The position numbers and the translations under genes are program-made. A stretch of 64,000 nt of DNA, taken from assembly GCF_009709575.1 (NCBI RefSeq), contig NZ_WIXO01000001.1, forward strand, positions 868,001-932,000. The letters are read 5' to 3'. The notes beneath the pieces are model-generated. The model had not been told where the DNA came from. It ran no database searches and saw nothing but the letters and a program-made list of their open reading frames with translations. The DNA comes from Streptomyces taklimakanensis. Its GTDB lineage: Bacteria; Actinomycetota; Actinomycetes; Streptomycetales; Streptomycetaceae. Position 1 is the stretch's first letter. Each line of letters begins with the position of its first letter. Positions 57,652 to 64,000 of the stretch are shown here, one piece after another.

Positions 57652-58881
57652 CTAGAGCGCGACGCCCAACAGGGCGTCCACGGCCCGCGACACCAGGCCG
57701 GGCGCGCCGGTGTCCGTGCCGCCCTCCGTCCGCTGGCGTTCGGCCCACCGGTCGACGGCGGTCAGCGCGGCGGGGGCGTCCAGGTCGTCGGCGAGGGCCT
57801 CGCGGATCTCCTCCAGCAGCGCCCCGGCCGGAGGACCGTCCGGGCGGGAGACGGCGGCGCGCCAGCGGCTCAGCCGCGCGACCGCCTCGTCCAGGACGGT
57901 GTCCGTCCACTCCCAGTCGGAGCGGTAGTGGTGGGCCAGCAGTGCCAGGCGGATCGCGACCGGGTCCACCCCGTCGCCCCGCAGCCGGCTGACGAAGACC
58001 AGGTTCCCCTTGGACTTCGACATCTTCTCGCCGTCCAGGGCGACCATCCCGGCGTGCACGTACGCCGTGGCCATCGGGTACTCGCCGGTGAGGACCTGGG
58101 CGTGCGAGGCCCCCATCTCGTGGTGCGGGAAGGCCAGGTCGGAACCGCCTCCCTGGACGTCGAAGCCCATGCCGAGGTGTTCCAGCGCGATGGCGACGCA
58201 CTCGATGTGCCAGCCGGGGCGGCCCCGGCCGAGCGAGCCGCCGTCCCAGGCCGGCTCACCCTCGCGGGCGGCCACCCACAACAGCGGGTCCAGCGGGTTC
58301 TTCTTGCCGGGGCGGTCGGGGTCGCCGCCGCGCTCCGCCGACAGGTGGCGCATCGTTTCGACGTCCAGTCGGGAGACCGAACCGAAGCGGGCGTCGGAGG
58401 AGACCGAGAAGTAGATGTCACCGTCGAGCTCGTAGGTGGCGCCGGTCTCGCGCAGTCGTTCGACGATCGGCACGATCCGGGGTATGGCCTCGACGGCGCC
58501 GACGTAGTGCCGCGGGGGGAGCATCCGCAGGGCGGTCATGTCCTCGCGGAAGAGCGCGGTCTCCCGCTCGGCGAGGGCCGTCCAGTCCTCACCGGTGGCG
58601 GCGGCCCGTTCCAGCAGCGGGTCGTCGACGTCGGTGACGTTCTGCACGTAGTGAACCTGCCGCTTGGTGTCGAGCCACACGCGCTGCACCAGGTCGAACG
58701 CGTTGTAGGTCGCCGCGTGTCCGATGTGGGTGGCGTCGTAGGGCGTGATGCCGCAGACGTAGATGCGGGCGACGGGACCGGGGGTGAGGGTCACCCGTCC
58801 CCCGGTCGAGGTGTCGTGGAGGCTGAGGTCGCGGCCCTGACCTGGCAGGGCGGGCACCTCGGAAGCGGGCCAGGCATGCAT
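57652..58881 (-). CDS. mshC: Cysteine-glucosamine-inositol ligase MshC (mycothiol synthesis)
   Basis: 409-residue ligase that joins cysteine to glucosaminyl-inositol with ATP, the third step of mycothiol synthesis. It is a cysteinyl-tRNA synthetase homologue without the anticodon domain: zinc Cys43 and HIGH in [33 protein letters not shown] and KMSKSKGN. The start [10 protein letters not shown] was chosen; an ATG two codons earlier is equally possible, and neither has a clear ribosome site. Confidence 0.94.
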   Translation of the reverse strand: MHAWPASEVPALPGQGRDLSLHDTSTGGRVTLTPGPVARIYVCGITPYDATHIGHAATYNAFDLVQRVWLDTKRQVHYVQNVTDVDDPLLERAAATGEDWTALAERETALFREDMTALRMLPPRHYVGAVEAIPRIVPIVERLRETGATYELDGDIYFSVSSDARFGSVSRLDVETMRHLSAERGGDPDRPGKKNPLDPLLWVAAREGEPAWDGGSLGRGRPGWHIECVAIALEHLGMGFDVQGGGSDLAFPHHEMGASHAQVLTGEYPMATAYVHAGMVALDGEKMSKSKGNLVFVSRLRGDGVDPVAIRLALLAHHYRSDWEWTDTVLDEAVARLSRWRAAVSRPDGPPAGALLEEIREALADDLDAPAALTAVDRWAERQRTEGGTDTGAPGLVSRAVDALLGVAL

Positions 58882-58985
58882 GGTCATGAGCGTAACCGGC
58901 GATTGGTGGTGCCCACGAGTGGGATCCGAGCCACCGGCCGGTCCGTCTCGGGCCGGTGCCGGGCCGGTGCCGGGGCGGAACGCGG

Positions 58986-59954
58986 TCAGATGGGCGGCCA
59001 GGGAACGGCCGGCCAGTCCCCGCCGGGCACCGGGTGGCGTCCGGTCTCCAGCAGCCCGCGGACCCGTCCGCGCAGGGCGTCCAGCTCCGCGGGGGTGATC
59101 AGCTCGCCCATCCGGACGGCCAGGGGGCCGTCGTCCAGCGCCGCGAGCAACCTCCGCAACGGTTCCAGGACCTCGGCGGGCAGCGGCTCACCGGCCCACC
59201 CCCACAGCAGCGTGCGCAGCTTGTCGTCGGTGTGGAAGGTCACGCCGTGGTCGATGCCGTACAGCCGCCCGTCGGGGGTGGTCAGCAGGTGTCCGCCCTT
59301 GCGGTCGGCGTTGTTGATCACCGCGTCGAGGACGGCGAGACGGCGCAGCCGCGGGTCGTCGGCGTGCACCAGCAGGGCGGTGCGTCCCTCCCCCACGTCG
59401 ACGAGGCCGATGGGCTTCCACCCCTCTTCGGGCTCCGCGTCCTCCACCAGCGCGAGGAGTCCGCCGCCCGGTCCATCGGACTCCTCCGCTCCTTCGGCGG
59501 CGCCCTCGGGCCCGCCCGGCCCGTCCGGAGGAGCGGCCCCGTCCGGACGGGGACCGATCCACAGTTGGCACATGCCCTCGCCGTACGGACCGTCGCGCAG
59601 CACGGTCGGCGGCACCAGGTGCCAGCCGAGCGCCTCGGAGATCTCGTACGCCGCCACCTCGCGCCGCGCCAGGTTGCCGTCGGGGAAATCCCACAGCGGA
59701 CGCTCCCCGCGCACCGGCTTGTAGACACAGGGCACTGCGCGGCCGTCGCCCTCCACCGTGCAGTACAGCACCGCGTTGGACGCCTCGCGGAGCCGTCCGC
59801 GCACCGTCAGCTCGCCCTCGGCCAACACCCGGGCCGGCGGGGCGGTCGGTTCCGGTGGCCCCGAACACCTCGACGGTTTCGCGGGCCCCGGTGTTCCGGT
59901 TCCGGTTCCGGTCCGCGTCACGGCTGTCGGCGGTATCCGTTCTGGCGCGGGCAC
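58986..59954 (-). CDS. SCO1664 family kinase-like protein
   Basis: 322-residue protein resembling the PI3/4-kinase/HipA-like fold. Candidate ATP lysine in [21 protein letters not shown]; catalytic-loop-like [12 protein letters not shown] and metal-binding-like [12 protein letters not shown] near the C-terminus. A low-complexity acidic/Pro insert (about 150-185) interrupts the fold. The GTG start after GGAGGGACACGT overlaps the end of DUF3090 by 37 bases; a GTG overlapping the DUF3090 stop (GTGA) is an alternative. Activity is unknown. Confidence 0.82.
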   Translation of the reverse strand: MPAPERIPPTAVTRTGTGTGTPGPAKPSRCSGPPEPTAPPARVLAEGELTVRGRLREASNAVLYCTVEGDGRAVPCVYKPVRGERPLWDFPDGNLARREVAAYEISEALGWHLVPPTVLRDGPYGEGMCQLWIGPRPDGAAPPDGPGGPEGAAEGAEESDGPGGGLLALVEDAEPEEGWKPIGLVDVGEGRTALLVHADDPRLRRLAVLDAVINNADRKGGHLLTTPDGRLYGIDHGVTFHTDDKLRTLLWGWAGEPLPAEVLEPLRRLLAALDDGPLAVRMGELITPAELDALRGRVRGLLETGRHPVPGGDWPAVPWPPI

Positions 59955-60508
59955 ACGTGTCCCTCCGGGTCGAGCGGCAGACTGCACAGCGGGCACGGCG
60001 GGCGCCCCGCCCGGACGACCTCCATGGCGCGCTTGGCGAAGGCACGGGCCATGGCCCCGCTGATCCGCACCCGCAACACCGGTGGTCCGTTCTCGTCGTC
60101 CCTCAGCAACATCTCCTCGGCCTCGGCGAGTTCCTCGTCCGAGTCGGCCTCCAGCTCCACCAGGGCCTGGGCCTCGACGACGACGCACTCGTCCTCGCCG
60201 TCCCAGGCCAGCGCCATCGTGCCGACCCGGAACTCCTCCTCCACCGGGGTCGTCAGGGGCGCGTTGTCGGCCGTCTCGGCGGGGGCGACGGCCGGGACCG
60301 GGGCGCTGCCCCCGGTACGCCGCACGACCTCGTCGAGGAGCTCGTCGATGCGCTCGGCCAACGCTTCGACCTGCGCCTTCTCCAAGGCGACACTGGTGGT
60401 GCGGCCGGCCGCGGACGCCTGGAGGTAGAACGTCCGGCGGCCAGGCAGCCCGACCGTGCCGGCCACGAAGCGTTCCGGGGGGTCGTAGAGGAACACCTGA
60501 CGGGACAC
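59918..60508 (-). CDS. DUF3090 family protein with C-terminal zinc ribbon
   Basis: 196-residue protein. The conserved core begins SRQVFLYDPPERFVAGTVGLPGRRTFYLQA and includes RVGTMALAWDGEDECVVVEAQAL; the C-terminus [21 protein letters not shown] supplies three Cys and one His for a zinc ribbon. The GTG start was chosen for its GGAG site, four codons after an ATG. Overlaps the kinase-like gene downstream. Function unknown. Confidence 0.88.
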   Translation of the reverse strand: MSRQVFLYDPPERFVAGTVGLPGRRTFYLQASAAGRTTSVALEKAQVEALAERIDELLDEVVRRTGGSAPVPAVAPAETADNAPLTTPVEEEFRVGTMALAWDGEDECVVVEAQALVELEADSDEELAEAEEMLLRDDENGPPVLRVRISGAMARAFAKRAMEVVRAGRPPCPLCSLPLDPEGHVCPRQNGYRRQP

Positions 60509-60625
60509 GTCCTGCTCCATCGGCTCGACTGCTGGGTCACTGGCACCCTACTGCGCGCGGCGATCACCGTGCCTTCCGCCGGGCCCGTACGCGGTGCCCG
60601 TACGCCGTACCCGCGCGGTTCGCGC

Positions 60626-61342
60626 CTACGCTCCGCCTCCGACCGCCGCGTTGCCGTCGCCACCGGCCGGTCGGCCGGCCGCGGCCCCGTCCGGCTCGCG
60701 GTCCGGCTCGCGGGGGGCGAGGGAGGCGAGGTCGCCGGTGTCGCCCAGGCGCAGCAGGAAGGGGCGCACGGGGGTGTAGCGGATGGCGGTGACCGAGCAG
60801 GGCTCGACGTGGATGCGCTGGAAGAGGTCGAGGTGCAGACCGAGCGCGTCGGCCACCAGCGACTTGATGACGTCGCCGTGGGAGCACATCAGGTAGGTGG
60901 CGTCGGCGCCGTGCTCCCGCTCGATCCGCTCGTTCCACTCCCGCACGGCCTCCACCGCGCGGGACTGCATGCCGCGCATCGTCTCCCCGCCGGGGAAGGC
61001 CACGGAGGAGGGGTGCTGCTGGACGGCCGTCATCAGCGGTTCGTCGTTCAGCTCGGCGAGCTTGCGGCCCGTCCAGTCCCCGTAGTCGCACTCGCCGATG
61101 CGCTCCTCGGTGTGCAGCGGCAGCTCCGGCCGGGCCCGCGACAGCGGATCCAGGGTCTGGCGACAGCGTTCCAGGGGGCTGTGGACGGCGGCGGCCAGCG
61201 GCAGCGCGGCCAGGCGCCCGGGGAGCGCGGCGGCCTGGGCGGTGCCCAGGTCGTCCAGGGCGACGCCGGGAGTGCGTCCGGCGAGCAGCCCCGAGGTGTT
61301 GGCGGTGGACCGGCCGTGCCGGACGAGGAGCAGCGTGGGCAT
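60626..61342 (-). CDS. Histidine phosphatase (MSMEG_4193-type)
   Basis: 238-residue histidine phosphatase superfamily member. RHG motif LLLVRHGRSTAN with the phospho-accepting His, second motif GECDYGDWTGRKLAEL, and catalytic His in LMCSHGDVIKSL. The C-terminal 35 residues are Gly/Ala/Pro-rich. It lies 117 bp ahead of DUF3090 on the same strand, so a phosphatase, a DUF3090 protein and a kinase-like protein are in a row. Substrate unknown. Confidence 0.9.
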   Translation of the reverse strand: MPTLLLVRHGRSTANTSGLLAGRTPGVALDDLGTAQAAALPGRLAALPLAAAVHSPLERCRQTLDPLSRARPELPLHTEERIGECDYGDWTGRKLAELNDEPLMTAVQQHPSSVAFPGGETMRGMQSRAVEAVREWNERIEREHGADATYLMCSHGDVIKSLVADALGLHLDLFQRIHVEPCSVTAIRYTPVRPFLLRLGDTGDLASLAPREPDREPDGAAAGRPAGGDGNAAVGGGA

Positions 61343-61463
61343 GGCTGCCAGCGTAGGCGAGGCGCGCGGCGGCCCGACAGGCGGTGTGGACAACCGCCGG
61401 TGCGGACGGCGGTACGGCCGCCGCGCGCACCGGTTCCGTCTGCGACACGGGCAGAATGGCGGG

Positions 61464-62447
61464 GTGATAGTCGACTGCGCGGTCTACCGGGACGGACGGC
61501 GCGCCGAGGAGCCCGCCGGCCTCACCGAGGCGCTCCGGACGGCCCGGGATTCCGGTGACACCTTCCTGTGGATCGGGCTGCACGAGCCCACCGACGACGA
61601 GCTCGCCCGCCTCTCCGAGGAGTTCGGGCTGCACCCGCTGGCGGTGGAGGACGTGCTGACGGCGCGCCAGCGCCCCAAACTGGAGCTCTACCGGGACTCG
61701 CTGTTCCTGGTGCTCAGGCCGGTCGACTACGACCCGTCGTCGGGGCGGGTGAGCACCGGGGAGCTGATGCTGCTCGTCGGCGACTCCTTCGTGATCTCCG
61801 TGCGGCACGGCGACATCAACCCGTTGGGCGAGGTGCGCGAACGGTTGGAGCACCGGCCCGAGGTGCTCCAACACGGCCCGACCGCGGTGATGTACGCGGT
61901 GAGCGACGCGGTCGTCGACCAGTACATGGAGGTGGCCGCGCGGCTCCAGGCCGACCTGGAGGAGCTGGAGGAGGCGGTCTTCACCCCGGACGGTCCGGCC
62001 GGGGGCGACACCGCGGGCCGCGTCTACGCCTTCAAGCGCCAGGTGCTGGAGTTCCGCCGCTCCACCGGACCGCTGACCGATCCGGTGGAGCGGCTGGCCG
62101 GCACCCGGGTGCCGTTCGTGCCCGAGAGTTCACGCCCGTTCTTCCGGGACGTCGCCGACCACCTGACCCGTGCCAACGACCAGGTCGAGACGTTGGACCG
62201 GTTGCTGTCGGACGTCCTGTCGGCCTATCTGGCGCAGGTGGGCGTCCGGCAGAACGACGACATGCGCAGGATCTCCGCCTGGGCGGCCATGGCGGCCGTC
62301 CCCACGATGATCGCCGGGGTCTACGGCATGAACTTCGACCACATGCCCGAGCTGCACCATCCGCTGGGCTATCCGGCGGTGATGGCGCTGACGGTCGCCG
62401 CGAGCCTCGGCCTGTACCGGTTCTTCAGGCGCCGCGGCTGGCTGTAG
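61464..62447 (+). CDS. corA: CorA-type magnesium/cobalt transporter
   Basis: 327-residue CorA-family channel for Mg2+/Co2+. A cytoplasmic domain (about 1-260) with DTFLWIGLHEPTDDELARLSEEFGLHPLAVEDVL, then two C-terminal membrane helices around the GMN signature (VYGMNFDHMPELHHPLGY) and a basic C-terminus FRRRGWL. GTG start. The last 23 bp overlap the 3' end of the next, convergent gene. Confidence 0.93.
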   Translation: MIVDCAVYRDGRRAEEPAGLTEALRTARDSGDTFLWIGLHEPTDDELARLSEEFGLHPLAVEDVLTARQRPKLELYRDSLFLVLRPVDYDPSSGRVSTGELMLLVGDSFVISVRHGDINPLGEVRERLEHRPEVLQHGPTAVMYAVSDAVVDQYMEVAARLQADLEELEEAVFTPDGPAGGDTAGRVYAFKRQVLEFRRSTGPLTDPVERLAGTRVPFVPESSRPFFRDVADHLTRANDQVETLDRLLSDVLSAYLAQVGVRQNDDMRRISAWAAMAAVPTMIAGVYGMNFDHMPELHHPLGYPAVMALTVAASLGLYRFFRRRGWL

Positions 62448-63297
62448 CGGCCCCGGCGGGCCCGGCGGCCTCCTCGGGCGGGGCGTCGGGCGGGTTTCCG
62501 GACGGGGTGAGCGCCTCGGGTGCCCGGGGGCGTCGGGAGCGGTCCGTCCGCTCGGGGGGCGGGGGCGGCAGGAGGTCCACCGTGCGACGCCGGCCGACCA
62601 GCCGCTCGTACGCGTACCCCGCCTGGACCCGCGCCTCCAGGGCCACCGACCGGGTCACGCGCCACCCCGACAGTCGGCCCACACGGGCCAGTACGGCGAG
62701 GACCACGTCGCGGTGGACGCCGACCTCGGCCGACGCGTTCTCCCGCAGCGCCAACCGGACGGCGGCGCCGTGCCCGGCCCGCGCGAAGCGCAGCAGCTCC
62801 TCGCGACAGTGGGCCAGGCGGTCCCGTTCGGCCGAGGCGATCTCCGCGGCGGCGTCGGCGACCTCCGGGCGGTCGGCGAGCCGGTCGGCGGCCAGGTCCA
62901 GCCAGGCGGTCGTCCGGACGGCGGTGACGTACCCGTGGGCGAGGTGGGCGACGACGTCCCGTTCGCTGATCGGCTCGCCACGGCGCACCCTGACGTGTAC
63001 CGGGCAGCCGCCCCGCCGCTCCAGGAGCCGGGCGTGGTCCGCCTCCGGGGGGATCTCGGCCGGTTCCAGACCACGGGCCGCGAGCAGCGCGCCCAGCAGC
63101 CGGGCGTGCCGTTCCTGCTCGGCGCCGTGCCGGGCCACTCCGGGTGCCAGGTCGCGCAGCCCCTCGGGGACGAGCGCGGCGATCCGGCAGGTCTCGCGTC
63201 CTTCGCGGGCCAGCGTGGCGGCGACCAGCGAGCAGAGCAGCCGAAACGTCTCGTCGTCGCCGAGGATCTCCTTCGACAGGCCCCTCGTCCAGAACAT
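62425..63297 (-). CDS. Possible ferritin-like helical protein
   Basis: 290-residue protein, mostly helical, with segments like a ferritin-type bundle (ETFRLLCSLVAATLAREG, AEQERHARLLGALLAARG, AAEIASAERDRLAHCREELLRFA). The expected ExxH metal motif is not intact in the second segment, so iron binding is doubtful. The C-terminal 45 residues are Pro/Arg/Ala-rich. ATG with GGAGG. Its 3' end overlaps corA by 23 bp. Confidence 0.6.
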   Translation of the reverse strand: MFWTRGLSKEILGDDETFRLLCSLVAATLAREGRETCRIAALVPEGLRDLAPGVARHGAEQERHARLLGALLAARGLEPAEIPPEADHARLLERRGGCPVHVRVRRGEPISERDVVAHLAHGYVTAVRTTAWLDLAADRLADRPEVADAAAEIASAERDRLAHCREELLRFARAGHGAAVRLALRENASAEVGVHRDVVLAVLARVGRLSGWRVTRSVALEARVQAGYAYERLVGRRRTVDLLPPPPPERTDRSRRPRAPEALTPSGNPPDAPPEEAAGPAGAATASRGA

Positions 63298-63497
63298 GAC
63301 CCGGCACCTCCGTGGACGTATCCGCAGGAGTCGAGTCAAACGGCGCGAACGGTCGGGGGCAACAGCTCACCGCGCCGCCTGGGCCGAACGGAGGTGCCGC
63401 GGGGTGCCGGGCGTAACCCGACGGAGGCCGGGCCGTTGTGCCGGTAGACGGCCGTGGCGGGGAGACCCCGAGCCCCCACCACGGCCGTGGAGCACAC

Positions 63498-63535
63498 CGG
63501 GCGGGGCCGGACGCGGCGGCGTCCGGCCCCGCCCG
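63498..63535. terminator. Strong terminator between two minus-strand genes
   Basis: Perfect 17-bp stem (63498-63514 with 63519-63535) with a 4-base loop, 58 bp after the stop of the oxidoreductase gene. A second stem (63448-63457 with 63479-63488) follows it. Confidence 0.8.
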
Positions 63536-63593
63536 TGTCGGTGCCGATGCCGGTGTGCGCGCCAGGACGCCGGGGCGCCGGACCGCCGGGGCG

Positions 63594-64000
63594 TCAGGCG
63601 ACGCCGGAGCGCTCCAGCGCCTCCACCCCGGCCCGCAGCGCGGCGATCCGCTCCTCCAGCGTGAAGCCGGCCGGCGCGAGGGACAGAGTGGTCGCCCCCG
63701 CCTCGGCGTAGGCCCGCATCCGATCGGCGATCCGGTCCACGGAGCCGAGCAGCGTGGTGGAGTCGATCAACTGCCGGGGCACGGCGGCCGCGGCGCCGTC
63801 CTTGTCGCCGGACAGGTACCTGTCCTGGATCTCGGCGGCCTCCTTCTCGTACCCCATCCGCTGGGCGAGCTTGTTGTAGAAGTTCTGCTTGCGGCTGCCC
63901 ATGCCGCCGACGTACAGCGCGGTGTAGGGACGGAAGGTGTCGGCCAGGGCATCGACGTCGTCGCCGACGGCCAGCGGCACGGTGGGCACCACGTCGAAGC
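63594..64000 (-). CDS. LLM-class F420-dependent oxidoreductase, C-terminal part (cut by window edge)
   Basis: The last 135 residues of a luciferase-like monooxygenase family enzyme, probably F420-dependent. It shows TFRPYTALYVGGMGSRKQNFYNKLAQRMGYE and GSVDRIADRMRAYAEAGATTLSLAPAG, typical of the C-terminal half of the TIM barrel. The N-terminal part lies beyond 64000. Confidence 0.85.
   Translation of the reverse strand, partial: FDVVPTVPLAVGDDVDALADTFRPYTALYVGGMGSRKQNFYNKLAQRMGYEKEAAEIQDRYLSGDKDGAAAAVPRQLIDSTTLLGSVDRIADRMRAYAEAGATTLSLAPAGFTLEERIAALRAGVEALERSGVA

Overview
The window is high-GC, gene-dense actinobacterial chromosome and almost certainly comes from a Streptomyces or very close relative. 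The evidence is strong G/C third-position codon bias, many GTG and a few TTG/ATC starts, mycothiol synthesis (mshC), a complete Pup-proteasome system, an intact glycerol operon (gylR-glpFKD), a WYL pafBC pair, DUF2510/DUF3090/SCO1664-family genes and a TTA (bldA-type) leucine codon. It looks like core chromosome: I see no tRNA or rRNA, no insertion sequence, no phage gene and no CRISPR array.

Layout. 1-5.4 kb: translation genes on the minus strand (infC-rpmI-rplT, a SpoU-type RNA methyltransferase, an orphan sensor kinase, pheS, and pheT cut by the window edge). infC appears to start at a rare AUC codon behind a long leader. 5.8-10.9 kb: DUF1844 and SseB-like proteins, a mycosin-like membrane protease with an overlapping membrane partner, and a PLP amino-acid deaminase/aldolase flanked by short tandem repeats. 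10.9-16.4 kb: a DUF2510 protein, a BtuF-like protein overlapping an OsmC protein, a 5'-3' exonuclease, an iron-box-controlled siderophore-interacting protein and a secreted phospholipase C-like protein. 16.6-24.3 kb: helY-type helicase, lipid kinase, tatC, tatA, a small membrane protein, pafC and pafB. 24.4-36.4 kb: two FKBP isomerases, pafA, an MFS exporter with a divergent LacI-type regulator, prcA, prcB, pup, dop and the ATPase arc, then a divergent ferredoxin. 36.5-41.4 kb: a secreted protein, TrmI, a site-2 protease with CBS domains, a RecB-like nuclease and a response regulator. 41.4-49.6 kb: two tandem peptide-binding lipoproteins, a HAD phosphatase and metH. 49.8-55 kb: the glycerol regulon. 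55-64 kb: aldo/keto reductase, PAC2 protein, mshC, a kinase-like/DUF3090/phosphatase group, CorA, a possible ferritin-like protein and an LLM-type oxidoreductase cut by the right edge.

How the genes work together. Pup (here encoded with a C-terminal Glu) is ligated to substrates by PafA and removed by Dop; Arc unfolds pupylated proteins into the PrcBA chamber; PafB/PafC are the WYL regulators linked to this locus in actinobacteria. The glycerol genes form one regulon: two near-identical palindromes, one before gylR and one over the glpF promoter, point to joint repression by GylR. The region around mshC joins a PI3K/HipA-like kinase candidate, a zinc-ribbon DUF3090 protein and a histidine phosphatase in one transcription direction. 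That group is the least understood part of the window. Several strong hairpins (after rplT, arc, pafA, metH, glpD, FKBP, and between convergent genes) mark the transcription-unit ends. No wholly new multi-gene system is evident; the best leads are the kinase/DUF3090/phosphatase module, the infC leader and the orphan mycosin pair.
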